Virus record (IMG/VR): IMGVR_UViG_3300042864_000640
Coordinates: 1 to 64,000 of that record
Reading direction: 5' to 3' (one strand)
From: a virus
Length of the DNA: 64,000 nt
Shown here piece after piece: positions 28,294 to 37,582 of this stretch. Position 1 is the stretch's first letter, and every line of letters starts with the position of its first letter. The notes beneath the pieces are model-generated. The model did no database searches. It worked only from the letters and a program-made list of their open reading frames with translations, and had not been told where the DNA came from. A program made the translations under genes and the position numbers.

Positions 28294-28500
28294 ATGGCAA
28301 AGTTTTATTCAGTATGTGTAGCAATCGAAGTAGAAGATGCTAAAGGTAAAATCAAAAAACAAAAGGAAAACTATTTAGTAGATGCGTTATCCGTAACGGA
28401 AGCAGAAGCTAAGTTAGTTAAGAAGTTCGTAGCAGAAGCAGTTAAGCTTGAATACGAAGTAGTAAAAGTATCAGAAACAAACATTATTGAAGTATTCTAA
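28294..28500 (+). CDS. DUF4494-like protein
   Basis: The 68-residue protein has ENYLVDALSVTEAEAKLVK followed by a strand with YEVVKVSETNIIEVF, the pattern of the Bacteroidota DUF4494 family. The function of that family is unknown. It ends 1 base before the next start. Confidence 0.6.
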   Translation: MAKFYSVCVAIEVEDAKGKIKKQKENYLVDALSVTEAEAKLVKKFVAEAVKLEYEVVKVSETNIIEVF

Positions 28501-28501
28501 T

Positions 28502-28750
28502 ATGGAAAAAGAACTCAAAGAAGAAAAGATACTAGTTCTTAAAAGAGTTCCGCCAGGAGATAGATGGGTATTTGCCGATGGTAATCAGAAAGGCATTTAC
28601 CCATCTCTTACTGATGCTTTAGAAGGTTGGTATCAAATCAATGGCGATACCAATTTTTACATAGAAGCAAGAAAGGGAACTGTGGAAATAGTAAAACAAG
28701 CTGAAGTGGAAAAGGTAGTAAAAAGATTCTCATTATATGGCGAAGATTAA
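28502..28750 (+). CDS. Small protein of unknown function
   Basis: The product has 82 residues from the ATG at 28502, chosen because it lies just after the upstream stop; an earlier ATG at 28487 overlaps that gene. It contains KRVPPGDRWVFADGN and a DALEGWYQINGD segment. It overlaps the nucleotidyltransferase gene by 14 bases. Family not recognised. Confidence 0.55.
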   Translation: MEKELKEEKILVLKRVPPGDRWVFADGNQKGIYPSLTDALEGWYQINGDTNFYIEARKGTVEIVKQAEVEKVVKRFSLYGED

Positions 28751-29165
28751 AAAATTAGTAATCGCAAGTGGATATTTCAATCCATTACATAAAGGACATA
28801 TAGAATATCTTAAAAAAAGTAAAGAGTTAGGAGATTCACTTATAGTCATTATTAACAATGATATGCAAGTTGGGTTGAAGGGCTCTAAGGTGTTCCAAGA
28901 TGAATTAGAAAGGAGGGATATTATTGATGAATTAAAATGCGTTAATTACACTCTAATATCGATAGATGATGATAGAAGTGTAAAACGCAGTATAGAATTC
29001 ATTTATAAATTCATAAAAGCTGATAAATACATATTTACCAATGGTGGTGACCAATTTGGTGATACCATTTTGGAAAAGGATTTATGTAATGAACTTGGAA
29101 TAGAATTAGTAGATGGGTTGGGTGATAAAATCCAATCTTCATCAGAATTAAAAAATCAACTCTAA
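28737..29165 (+). CDS. Cytidylyltransferase-fold nucleotidyltransferase (HldE/TagD-like)
   Basis: The 142-residue protein has the class signature SGYFNPLHKGHIEYLKKSKE with the HxGH nucleotide site, and ends with IQSSSELKNQL in the place of the usual ISSS-R motif. Relatives attach NMP to glycerol-phosphate, phosphocholine or heptose-1-phosphate. With HddA-like and GmhA-like genes nearby, activation of heptose is the best guess. Confidence 0.82.
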   Translation: MAKIKKLVIASGYFNPLHKGHIEYLKKSKELGDSLIVIINNDMQVGLKGSKVFQDELERRDIIDELKCVNYTLISIDDDRSVKRSIEFIYKFIKADKYIFTNGGDQFGDTILEKDLCNELGIELVDGLGDKIQSSSELKNQL

Positions 29166-29222
29166 TCACTTAATCTAAAATTTTTTATATTTATATTTAA
29201 TTGTAAACAAAAACAAAAACAA

Positions 29223-29480
29223 ATGAGCACATTCGTATTATTAGTAGTTGCCGTAGCCGTAGCAGGCGCAGTTACTTATATCCTTATGAAGAAGGGTACA
29301 ATCGCTGATGAAAACAACAACAACATTCCTGATGCAATCGAAGAGAAAGTTGAAGAAGTTAAGGTTGTAGTTAAAAAAGCAAAAGCTAAAGTTGAAAAAG
29401 CTAAAGAAGTTGTAGCAGAAGTTAAAAAAGTAGCTGATAAAGTTACAAAGCCTGCAACTAAGAAAGCCTCAAAAAAGTAA
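29223..29480 (+). CDS. Membrane-anchored Lys/Ala-rich protein
   Basis: The 85-residue protein has an N-terminal membrane helix (FVLLVVAVAVAGAVTYILM), a calcium-loop-like DENNNNIPDAIE, and a Lys/Ala/Val helical tail ending in a basic stretch. It could tether nucleic acid or a partner to a membrane. The upstream 57 bases are AT-rich with no clear promoter. Confidence 0.6.
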   Translation: MSTFVLLVVAVAVAGAVTYILMKKGTIADENNNNIPDAIEEKVEEVKVVVKKAKAKVEKAKEVVAEVKKVADKVTKPATKKASKK

Positions 29481-29516
29481 TTAATTACATCAATCAGAGA
29501 ATAACTTAATTTTTAC

Positions 29517-29645
29517 ATGGCAAAGGCAAAATCTGCGAATACCGCACAAAAGACTTCTTTTGGAAAAAAGGGAACTGGTAAAATTAAAAAAAACTACGGC
29601 CCTAAAGAACAAAAGCCAAAAAGATATAGAGGACAAGGTAGATAA
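29517..29645 (+). CDS. Small basic protein
   Basis: The 42-residue protein contains KTSFGKKGTGKIKKNYGPKE and ends RYRGQGR. It is strongly basic and probably binds nucleic acid. It stops 1 base before the next start, which supports translation of both. Short basic proteins of this style occur in other Bacteroidota phages by my recollection. Confidence 0.6.
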   Translation: MAKAKSANTAQKTSFGKKGTGKIKKNYGPKEQKPKRYRGQGR

Positions 29646-29646
29646 A

Positions 29647-30639
29647 ATGATAAAACTCAAATCATTATTAACGGAGGAAGATGTTGTAAAAAACAAAAAA
29701 ACGGGTAATGTTTACGTGGTTCAATCATTTGACCCATCTAAGCACGACAAACCATCTCCTGCTGAAATTGAAAAAACTAAGCAAGCTAATAATGGAGTAC
29801 TTCCAAAAAGTGAACCTCAACCAAAACAAATCCCACAAAATACTGCACCCCAAAATCCAAAACAGGGGCAAAAGTTAGGTGGTAGCGATTTGAAAACATC
29901 TGCTGAAAAAGATAGTGGAATGCCAAAATTGAAAGATTTGATGCCAGGAATGGATACATCATCAAAATCCCTTTCACAGGTAACCCCAATTGAAAGACAA
30001 CAAATCTCTACTATTATAGATAAGTTGGCTGAATTGGGTAATCAGGCAAAAGCCAATGGTGAAAAAGCACCTAACTTTAATTTATGCCAGGTTTCAATTC
30101 CAGGTACTAATTTATATTGTGATGGTAACAAAGGAATTGAAAGAGCAGATATGCCTCAATTCAAAGGAACACCTCAACCTGGTTCACCGGCAGATAAACT
30201 TCCAAAAGATGAAAGTGGGGAAGCTGATACTGAAGAGTTCTTCAAACAAATGTTGAATAAGAAAGGTATTAAAGTATCAGAACCAACATCAGTTCCACCA
30301 GATAGGTTAAAAGCGACACAAAGTGAGCTTGTAGGGGTTAAAGTAGCAGGTATGAGTAAAGTATTGGCTGATAAGAACCATCCTGCATACGGAAAGATTA
30401 CCGCACCTATATACGTTTCAAACGATGGATATGTATTAGATGGACACCATAGATGGGCGGCAGTTGTTGCACATAACGCAGCAAATCCAAAAAATCAAAT
30501 TCCAATGAATGTTAGAGTTATCGATGAACCAATCATTCCGTTGGTGAAACGTTCAAACGCATTCGCAGAGCAAATGGGTATTAGAGCTAAAGCCGCTGAT
30601 ACGGGTGCAGCTGGAGGACCATCACCAATTACAAAATAA
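29647..30639 (+). CDS. ParB/Srx-like protein with a capsid-targeting-like N-terminus
   Basis: The product has 330 residues from the ATG at 29647; an upstream ATG at 29560 overlaps the small basic gene and is rejected. It begins MIKLKSLLTEED, similar to T4 capsid-targeting peptides that end in L-x-E. A Pro/Gln/Lys-rich linker follows, then a ParB-like fold with VLDGHHRWAA near residues 262-271 and MNVRVID. ParB-like domains hydrolyse nucleotides or cut DNA. A possible injected internal protein. Confidence 0.65.
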   Translation: MIKLKSLLTEEDVVKNKKTGNVYVVQSFDPSKHDKPSPAEIEKTKQANNGVLPKSEPQPKQIPQNTAPQNPKQGQKLGGSDLKTSAEKDSGMPKLKDLMPGMDTSSKSLSQVTPIERQQISTIIDKLAELGNQAKANGEKAPNFNLCQVSIPGTNLYCDGNKGIERADMPQFKGTPQPGSPADKLPKDESGEADTEEFFKQMLNKKGIKVSEPTSVPPDRLKATQSELVGVKVAGMSKVLADKNHPAYGKITAPIYVSNDGYVLDGHHRWAAVVAHNAANPKNQIPMNVRVIDEPIIPLVKRSNAFAEQMGIRAKAADTGAAGGPSPITK

Positions 30640-30640
30640 T

Positions 30641-31411
30641 ATGTACCCAGTTAGAGGATATCAAAAACCAGAAGCAACTTTTCACACAATAAGTGAGTGG
30701 GAAGCAATTGCGAATGAGTTTTTGGTTTTACAAAAAAAAGGATACGATGTTAGAGGTGGTATGGTTGATGATAATGCCGAATTAGTTGGATTAATAAACA
30801 AATATTTTGGATATCAATTATATATTGAAACCGAATTATATTCAGACCTTACAAAAAAGAATGTATTAGATTTCATAGAAGATTTCATAAACCATAGAGT
30901 TTGGGGATTGGCTGATGAATTTGCGGAATACATTGTTAATATACAAAACGATAAGATAGCATTTTTTCAAAGTAGAGGGGCAATCGAACCTTATATCTTA
31001 TTAGATAAACAATTCACTAAAGATACATATGGTGATATTAATATGGAGGTTGTAACAATGCATTGGACTTCGCCGGAAGGTATGAAGAACTTAGTAGATA
31101 GTTTACAATCGGGTTACACTTATGCGTTATCAACTTTTACTGCACAACAAAAGGAGTTTTTTAGACCTGAAAGTAATGTTTTAGTAAAACTAAAAGGTAG
31201 GTTGGTAGCCGCTTTTCAATCGGATGTGAAATCTTTCGCAACCGATAAAGGAAATAGAGCAGCTAATTTATTTAGATTCTCTTATCCTGATAATGAGAAC
31301 AATCTTTGTAAGAATTGGAATGAATGTAAAGAAAATAAAACTTCTTTATGGAACGAAATCATCGTTCAACCAATATCTATACTTGATTATAAAATAGTAA
31401 CTAAATATTAA
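30641..31411 (+). CDS. Phage protein, possibly ADP-ribosyltransferase-like
   Basis: The product has 256 residues from the ATG at 30641, 1 base after the previous stop. A TMHWTSPEGMKNLVDSL block, YTYALSTFT and VLVKLKGRLVAAF are faintly like the R/H, STS and strand order of ADP-ribosyltransferases, but no clear catalytic glutamate motif is seen. The safe call is unknown function. It might act together with the ParB-like gene product. Confidence 0.5.
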   Translation: MYPVRGYQKPEATFHTISEWEAIANEFLVLQKKGYDVRGGMVDDNAELVGLINKYFGYQLYIETELYSDLTKKNVLDFIEDFINHRVWGLADEFAEYIVNIQNDKIAFFQSRGAIEPYILLDKQFTKDTYGDINMEVVTMHWTSPEGMKNLVDSLQSGYTYALSTFTAQQKEFFRPESNVLVKLKGRLVAAFQSDVKSFATDKGNRAANLFRFSYPDNENNLCKNWNECKENKTSLWNEIIVQPISILDYKIVTKY

Positions 31412-31423
31412 ATTCAAAAAATT

Positions 31424-32266
31424 ATGCTACTTAAAAAAGGAGACAACAACGAAAACGTAAAATTAATGCAGCAAAAGCTTGGTATTGAGCCAGCTGTAAC
31501 TAACTTTGGACCTAAAACTGAAGCAGCTGTAAAAGCTTGGCAAGCAGCAAATGGGTTAACCGCAGACGGTATCGTAGGACCGGCAACTTGGGCAAAAATA
31601 ATGGGAGAATCTACGGTAGTAGTTCCTGAACCAGTAGCACCTGCACCAATAGCACCGATAGGTGGATTGAAATTAGATAAATTAAAGGGACATATTCCTG
31701 ATGCAGTAATCGCAATGATTCCTGATACGGCAGCTAAGTTCCAAATTAATACTCCATTAAGATTAGCACACTTCTTAGCACAATGTGGACACGAAAGTGG
31801 TGGATTTAGAGCAACACAAGAAAACTTAAACTATTCAGCAAAAGGATTGGCGGGTATCTTTAAAAAATATTTCCCAACTGAAGCAGCTGCAGCTCCATAT
31901 GCTAGAAATCCACAAAAGATTGCATCTAAAGTATATGGTGGTAGAATGGGTAACGGACCTGAATCAACGGGTGAAGGCTACAAATTCAGAGGTAGAGGAT
32001 ATATTCAATTGACAGGTAAAGAAAACTATACCGCATTTGGTAAATCAATTGGTGAAGATATGGTAGCAAATCCGGATAAGGTAGCATCTCAATACGCTTT
32101 ATTATCAGCAGCGTGGTTTTTCTCTAAAAACGGATTGCATAAGATGGCTGATGAAGGAGCAAGTGATTTAGTTGTAACAAAGATTACTAAAAGAGTAAAC
32201 GGAGGAACAATCGGATTACCTGACAGAATTAAACATTTTAAAGAATATTATCATTTATTAGCATAA
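31424..32266 (+). CDS. Endolysin: peptidoglycan-binding domain + GH19-type lysozyme
   Basis: The 280-residue protein has an N-terminal PG_binding_1 domain (NVKLMQQKLGI, then ADGIVGPATWAKI), a Pro/Ala linker, and a GH19/chitinase-like catalytic domain. The catalytic domain has AHFLAQCGHESGGF holding the probable catalytic glutamate, then GYKFRGRGYIQLTGKENY. It cuts host peptidoglycan at lysis. There is no signal peptide, so release needs a holin. A terminator follows. Confidence 0.93.
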   Translation: MLLKKGDNNENVKLMQQKLGIEPAVTNFGPKTEAAVKAWQAANGLTADGIVGPATWAKIMGESTVVVPEPVAPAPIAPIGGLKLDKLKGHIPDAVIAMIPDTAAKFQINTPLRLAHFLAQCGHESGGFRATQENLNYSAKGLAGIFKKYFPTEAAAAPYARNPQKIASKVYGGRMGNGPESTGEGYKFRGRGYIQLTGKENYTAFGKSIGEDMVANPDKVASQYALLSAAWFFSKNGLHKMADEGASDLVVTKITKRVNGGTIGLPDRIKHFKEYYHLLA

Positions 32267-32270
32267 TAAC

Positions 32271-32302
32271 AAAAGGGAGAACATAAAAATTCTCCCTTTT
32301 TT
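32271..32302 (+). terminator. Rho-independent terminator after the endolysin gene
   Basis: AAAAGGGAGAA at 32271-32281 pairs perfectly with TTCTCCCTTTT at 32290-32300, and the T-run continues. Confidence 0.85.
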
Positions 32303-32303
32303 A

Positions 32304-32335
32304 TTTGGATTTGTAACAAACTTTTCGTATATTTG
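32304..32335 (+). promoter_or_regulatory. Bacteroidota-type promoter
   Basis: TTTGG at 32304-32308 and TATATTTG at 32328-32335 have 19-base spacing, directly after the terminator. It drives the small membrane gene at 32357. Confidence 0.65.
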
Positions 32336-32356
32336 TTACAATATAAACTAAAAAAA

Positions 32357-32539
32357 ATGAAAGAAAGATTACAAATAGTTATCAATGTCACTTTAGTAAC
32401 GTGTGTATTAGGGTTAGCATTATCATATCTTACACAAATAGTTCCAAACTTTCCAAAATTGAATTTTTTAGAAGCAATCGGAGTATATTGTATTTGGACA
32501 CCAATTCACAATTTTTTAATGAGAAAAGATGATGAATAA
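32357..32539 (+). CDS. Small membrane protein next to the endolysin
   Basis: The product has 60 residues from the ATG at 32357; an ATG at 32333 lies in the promoter. It has one strong membrane helix (INVTLVTCVLGLALSYLTQI) and a second weaker hydrophobic stretch (FLEAIGVYCIWTPIHNFLM). Position after the endolysin makes a holin possible, but nothing in the sequence proves it. Confidence 0.55.
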   Translation: MKERLQIVINVTLVTCVLGLALSYLTQIVPNFPKLNFLEAIGVYCIWTPIHNFLMRKDDE

Positions 32540-32633
32540 TATTGTGGTTAAATAAAAATTTTTATATTTATATGAGTAAATAGTAAATAAATCAATTGGT
32601 TATGTATAAGTTAATGCAAAATTATCATAACCA

Positions 32634-33296
32634 ATGGTCACACAAGATGTTTATTCAGTAAACTTTGTAGAAAAGTTAAAACAAAAGTTATTAGGACTTT
32701 TTGTTTATTCAGTATTAGGATTTATAACTTTAGCGTTATTAACGCAAGTAACATTCTTAGTTCTTACCGCTTTAGATAAAGATGAAATTATCCAAAGAGC
32801 GGTTAATGCATTTGATTGGAAATTCGATGGAAACTTTAAAAACAGCCCAGGCAACATTATGTACGATGCCGATGAGCATGTTTGGGTTGAATCGGTAACT
32901 AATAACGTTAAGATTGGAAAATTGGCTGGAAACAGACAATTGGAATTTGGCGTTAAAAATGTATTGGAAGAATATTTGCAAGAAAAAGGATTGGATTTAA
33001 CTCCAACCGCACAAAATAAATTACAAGTACAAATCGTATATTTGGATGTTTTAACAACAAAGAAAAACGTCTCTGTATTTCACAAAAACGAAGAAGAAGT
33101 TGTTATCAGAATGAAGGGTATCCTTTATAAAGATGGCAAAAAGACAAAAGAGGTTATGGTTGAAGAGTCATCATCTGAAATCTCTATGTCAACTCTCATA
33201 GTGGATGAAGGTGGTAAGTTCAATCAAACTTCTTTAAGTAACGCATTAAAGAAAGCTTCAGAAAAACTTATAACCAAAATCTTTGAGGGAAAATAA
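32634..33296 (+). CDS. Membrane-anchored CsgG-like protein
   Basis: The 220-residue protein has an N-terminal membrane helix (FVYSVLGFITLALLTQVTFLVL). Its C-terminal domain has KLQVQIVYLDVLTTKKNV and FNQTSLSNALKKASEKLI, which parallels FNQSTISIATKKALDIA in the protein at 39221. The strand-helix pattern is like CsgG/LpoB-type periplasmic domains. Role unknown; it lies in the exported-protein region. Confidence 0.55.
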   Translation: MVTQDVYSVNFVEKLKQKLLGLFVYSVLGFITLALLTQVTFLVLTALDKDEIIQRAVNAFDWKFDGNFKNSPGNIMYDADEHVWVESVTNNVKIGKLAGNRQLEFGVKNVLEEYLQEKGLDLTPTAQNKLQVQIVYLDVLTTKKNVSVFHKNEEEVVIRMKGILYKDGKKTKEVMVEESSSEISMSTLIVDEGGKFNQTSLSNALKKASEKLITKIFEGK

Positions 33297-33297
33297 A

Positions 33298-34950
33298 ATG
33301 AAAAAAATCTTATTGTTTTTAGCGGTATTTTTAGTATCTCTATCATCATTTGCACAATTGACAATTAGTCAATCTTTAACACCTGCTACCGGCTTAAAAG
33401 TGGGTGATACTGTTACCGTAAAATACAATCTAACGAAAGGACAGGTAATCAAAAACCCTCGTTATCTTTGGTTTAGATACCAATTTAATAATAAGGCATT
33501 AACATATGTATCTACTACATTTAATCAAGGTGCATCGGCGCAGACATTCTATACTGGTTGGACTAATTATAAATTTACTCCAAATGGTACTGTAAGTGAT
33601 AACGATTTAAGTGCTCAATACGGGTTAACACCTTGGGGATATGCGGTAAATGCAGATTGGAATGTTGGACAATTGACAGTTCAAAGAGCAGATGCATCTA
33701 TTAGTGGTCTAATTGCTACTCAAAAGTATATCTTAAAAGACCAGAATACTTATCCAAATATTTTTAAAATAGATATAGCAACTGGTACTGATACTACCGG
33801 TGCAAATGTTGGAACTATTACAGGTGGTGGATTCTCATCTATAATAGGTGTAACAGGTAACACATCTCAATTTAAAGTAAAAGTTCTTTACCCACAAGGA
33901 TACACTATTACTGACCACAATGTTCAATTAATGAAATTGAAATCGGATGGTAGTGGTGATATAGATTGGTCACAAGCTCCAATTACACAATTACCATTAG
34001 ATGCTAGTGGTGAAGCACTTTTCACAACACAAGTTAAAGTTGGTGATTCAGTTGGCGTATTTGTTGGACCTGCAATGCAAAAAAGTTGGATGAATAACAT
34101 CGTAACTGTATCCGATGCATATAAAGCATTTTTAGGACATTCACAAACTGATATTAGTGGAACTACAAACTTCTTTACTTTACCTGCTTTAGAAAAGAAA
34201 GTTGGTAAGGTAACTAATAATCAAAACGCATTTGGTGAAGGAGATTCATACGCATTATTTGCGCATGTAATAGGACAAAATATGGATTCTAATGCAATGA
34301 TTCCTACATCAACTTCAACATCGGTAAGATGGTATAGTGGACTATTAAATCAAAGTTGGTTAGATGGTGTTGTTAAGAATAGAGTATTAATCGATTCACC
34401 TGTAAAAGAAGTTTATGCAGTATTCGCATGGGGTGGCGATTTAAACTGGTCACATTCATCTGACCCGGCTGTAATTGCAACTAAAATAACGGCAGGACAA
34501 TATACAAATGCAGTAAATGATAAAGCTACAAATTCAATCAAATCTATGAGTACTGCACCAATGTCTTATAAAACTCAAGCAGCTGAAATTGCTAAATTGA
34601 GTGTAACATCTACATTGGAAAATGGTAAGGTTGTATTAACTACAACTTTAACAAAAGAAGGTTTAGCTGGATTGCAAGTTATAATGAACTATGATGAATC
34701 TAAATTATCATTAGATAATATAATGTTTGATTCGGGTTCTACAATTACCAACTTTTCAACTCACAAAGATGGTAGATTAACATTTGGTTCTATTGACCAA
34801 TTAAAAACTGCAAGAATTAAAGTTGGAACTCCTTATAAATTAATATTCACACCAAAAACAACTTTAACAAATACAGCAGGATTATTTTTCTTTGTTCTTT
34901 CAGATGCAGTAGATGCAAGTGGTAAGAAAATAGACTTAATAGTTGAATAA
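33298..34950 (+). CDS. Exported protein with dockerin-like and cohesin-like domains (1)
   Basis: The product has 550 residues from the ATG at 33298; an upstream ATG at 33283 overlaps the previous gene. A Sec signal (KKILLFLAVFLVSLSSFA then Q) starts the protein. The C-terminal third shares its plan with the next protein: SDAYKAFLGH, a GEGDSYALFAHVIG dockerin-like segment, FAWGGDLNWSHSSDP, then a cohesin-like strand set with LAGLQVIMNYDESKLSLD. An exported or virion adhesin is the simplest reading. Confidence 0.68.
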   Translation: MKKILLFLAVFLVSLSSFAQLTISQSLTPATGLKVGDTVTVKYNLTKGQVIKNPRYLWFRYQFNNKALTYVSTTFNQGASAQTFYTGWTNYKFTPNGTVSDNDLSAQYGLTPWGYAVNADWNVGQLTVQRADASISGLIATQKYILKDQNTYPNIFKIDIATGTDTTGANVGTITGGGFSSIIGVTGNTSQFKVKVLYPQGYTITDHNVQLMKLKSDGSGDIDWSQAPITQLPLDASGEALFTTQVKVGDSVGVFVGPAMQKSWMNNIVTVSDAYKAFLGHSQTDISGTTNFFTLPALEKKVGKVTNNQNAFGEGDSYALFAHVIGQNMDSNAMIPTSTSTSVRWYSGLLNQSWLDGVVKNRVLIDSPVKEVYAVFAWGGDLNWSHSSDPAVIATKITAGQYTNAVNDKATNSIKSMSTAPMSYKTQAAEIAKLSVTSTLENGKVVLTTTLTKEGLAGLQVIMNYDESKLSLDNIMFDSGSTITNFSTHKDGRLTFGSIDQLKTARIKVGTPYKLIFTPKTTLTNTAGLFFFVLSDAVDASGKKIDLIVE

Positions 34951-34951
34951 T

Positions 34952-37240
34952 ATGAGAAAATTATTAGTTACTCTTTTATTATTAATAACATCATTTTTAG
35001 GGTTCGGGCAGAGTATATCTGCTCCGGACTCTAAATCATTTATACCATCTACAACTGCACAAGATGCAAGTGGATTCCAATTGAGTGGTTTTAGTGCAAC
35101 ATCGACTTTATTAGCATCAATCAGTTTAATCAACCCATCAACAAATACTACATTCTATCTTAATGATACGAGAGGTTTAGTTGCTGCAAGTGGATTTACT
35201 TTAAGTGGTAATAAAACTCGTTTGGTAGTAACTGGTACAATGGCTAGTATCAATACCGCTTTAGAAGCTTTAAAAATAAATACAGGTTCGGTAGTTGGAA
35301 ATGTTCAATTATCAGTAGCGGCAACTGTTAATCCCGTTGGATATTTCTACAATGGTGTAAACGGACACTTTTATAGACCTATATCAACTGGGGCAACTTA
35401 TACAAATGCAAGAACACTATCATCTCAACAAACATTCAAAGGACAAACGGGATATTTGGTAACGATAACATCAGCAGATGAAGATGCTTTTATATTTGCT
35501 AATGTTCCACAATCTAGTATTTGGTTTGCATTGACGGATGAAGTAGAGGAAGCTAGATGGACAATAGATGCTGGGCCTGAAAAGGGAACTTTAATTAAAA
35601 TAAATAACGGACAACTAAACGGAAACATTCCTGGTCAATATAATAACTGGGCACCGGGTGAACCAAATAATAGTGGTAACGAAGATTACGCAGTAACTAA
35701 ATGGGGTGGAGGTTCTCAATGGAATGATTTACCTAATAATTTTAGTTGTGCTTATGTGGTTGAATTTGGAACTTGGAGTAATCCTGATGATGCTACATTT
35801 ACTGAATTTTATAGTAATAGTGTAACTCACTCAAACGGAGAAGTATTAAGAGCTGCATTCAATGTTGATTTTGGTGGCAATGTGGATGAAACTAAATTTT
35901 CAGCAAAAGGATATACATACACAAATAATAATTGGAATATAGTAAATGGAACTGCTAAACAATTAAGTGGTTTGGGTAAAGTTGATTTGACAAGTTTGTT
36001 GGATACTGCAAAGGTTTCAGGTGGTGGGATTAGAGCAACAACATCCGCAGGACAAGTTGAATGGGCAATAATAAATCCATATGATGCAAATTTAGGTGGG
36101 CATCAATTGTTAATAGACGAAAGAGAATTTGATGGAACGGGAGTATCTCCAAACGATATAACATCAATTAAATTATTCGATATATACGATGGCCCAGTTA
36201 CTGTTCATAGTGTAAGTGGTTGGTGGAAAACCTATGTAATGCCAGGCAATTTGACAACCAAAATAACTTCATCTACATTTCAAGCTCAATTAAGATTGCA
36301 AGATGGTTGGTATGGAACGAGAGCTGAATTTACTTTCTCACCAATATTAGCTTATAAACCACATGGAATAGAATTAACACATTCAAACCAAACGGAACTA
36401 AACACATTATATAGTAGTATCGTAGGTGTATCGGATGTATATTTGGCATTCAAAGAATTGGCAGATAAAGGTATATTGGGAAATCAAAGTGGGTTGGGAT
36501 TAACAAATGGTATTCAGTATTTAAATGCGGATGTGGATGGCAATGGTGTATTCAATGAGGCAGATACCTACAAACTATTACAACATCTTACAGGTGTTCA
36601 ATCACTTTCACAATCTACGGCATTAACTTATTTGATGAAATTATACAATAAAGCAGATTACGATGCGGTAACACCATCAAATTGGGAAACTAAATTTAAT
36701 TCAACTCGTAACCTACTTCCATTTACATTGAGTAGTTTAAATAACACATACAATGTGAGTGTAACTTGGTTAGGAGATGTAAACTTATCACATTCTGCAC
36801 AACAAAGTGTAAGTAGTGTGGCTAGTAATTCAATTAGAACAATGAGTTTATCAACTCAATCAGTTTCAAATCAAATCAACGCATATCTAATGGGTGAAAA
36901 TATTGGTGGTAAATTAGTAGTAACGATATCAGTAGACCCATTACAGCAAGAATTAGTAGGTACGCAATTCAATTTAAACTACGATAATACCGCTCTAAAA
37001 TTTGAAAAGGTAGAATTCACTACAAAGGGAACTCCTACGAATTTTGGAACTAATAGGGGCACATATGTGACAGTGGGTTCATTGATAACTGATGGCTCGA
37101 CTACATTGGATAAAACGACTGAATATAAAATAACATTTTTACCATCAATCGGATTAAATGGTACATTGGGATTAACTTCAATTTCAAATACCGATGCCGT
37201 TAATAAAAGTGGTACACAATTAAAAGTAAAGGTAAACTAA
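34952..37240 (+). CDS. Exported C-type-lectin protein with dockerin and cohesin-like domains (2)
   Basis: The product has 762 residues from the ATG at 34952 with a Sec signal (RKLLVTLLLLITSFLGFG then Q). A C-type lectin-like domain spans roughly residues 130-270, with YNNWAPGEPNNSGNEDY and WNDLPNNFSCAYVVEFG. A type I dockerin-like loop follows (LNADVDGNGVFNEADTYKLL near residue 525), then NLSHSAQ and a cohesin-like C-terminus (LVGTQFNLNYDNTALKFEKV). It probably binds host glycans. The gene starts 1 base after the preceding stop. Confidence 0.78.
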   Translation: MRKLLVTLLLLITSFLGFGQSISAPDSKSFIPSTTAQDASGFQLSGFSATSTLLASISLINPSTNTTFYLNDTRGLVAASGFTLSGNKTRLVVTGTMASINTALEALKINTGSVVGNVQLSVAATVNPVGYFYNGVNGHFYRPISTGATYTNARTLSSQQTFKGQTGYLVTITSADEDAFIFANVPQSSIWFALTDEVEEARWTIDAGPEKGTLIKINNGQLNGNIPGQYNNWAPGEPNNSGNEDYAVTKWGGGSQWNDLPNNFSCAYVVEFGTWSNPDDATFTEFYSNSVTHSNGEVLRAAFNVDFGGNVDETKFSAKGYTYTNNNWNIVNGTAKQLSGLGKVDLTSLLDTAKVSGGGIRATTSAGQVEWAIINPYDANLGGHQLLIDEREFDGTGVSPNDITSIKLFDIYDGPVTVHSVSGWWKTYVMPGNLTTKITSSTFQAQLRLQDGWYGTRAEFTFSPILAYKPHGIELTHSNQTELNTLYSSIVGVSDVYLAFKELADKGILGNQSGLGLTNGIQYLNADVDGNGVFNEADTYKLLQHLTGVQSLSQSTALTYLMKLYNKADYDAVTPSNWETKFNSTRNLLPFTLSSLNNTYNVSVTWLGDVNLSHSAQQSVSSVASNSIRTMSLSTQSVSNQINAYLMGENIGGKLVVTISVDPLQQELVGTQFNLNYDNTALKFEKVEFTTKGTPTNFGTNRGTYVTVGSLITDGSTTLDKTTEYKITFLPSIGLNGTLGLTSISNTDAVNKSGTQLKVKVN

Positions 37241-37581
37241 TGAAAAAGATAATATTAATATCATTGATTTTATTGGTAGGATGTACTAAACCTGAATTAC
37301 CAACTCCAACTATGCCTGTTGAAAAAATATTTGAAGTAAAAGAAAGTAAGGTAGTAAACGGACAATCTATTTTCTTTGATTTACCATCAGCAGGTACATA
37401 TACTCTAACTTTAATTGATAAAGAGAGTGGACAAGTAATCAGCAGAGAAAGATTTATTGGACAAACTGGAGAAAATATAAAAAAGATTTATACGAATTCG
37501 ATACAATATCAATATTTATATTTGTTATTGGAAGATGTTACTAAAAATCAAATAGGTAAAACAACAATAATAATAAAATAA
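37240..37581 (+). CDS. Lipoprotein with a sorting-domain-like beta fold (1)
   Basis: The 113-residue protein has a signal peptide and lipobox LLVGC-TK near residues 12-17. The mature part (GTYTLTLIDKESGQVISRERF, then GENIKKIY) resembles the beta-sandwich tail of Bacteroidota type A sorting domains. It would be membrane-anchored by lipid. It overlaps the upstream stop by one base and is paralogous to the next gene. Confidence 0.68.
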   Translation: MKKIILISLILLVGCTKPELPTPTMPVEKIFEVKESKVVNGQSIFFDLPSAGTYTLTLIDKESGQVISRERFIGQTGENIKKIYTNSIQYQYLYLLLEDVTKNQIGKTTIIIK

Positions 37582-37582
37582 G

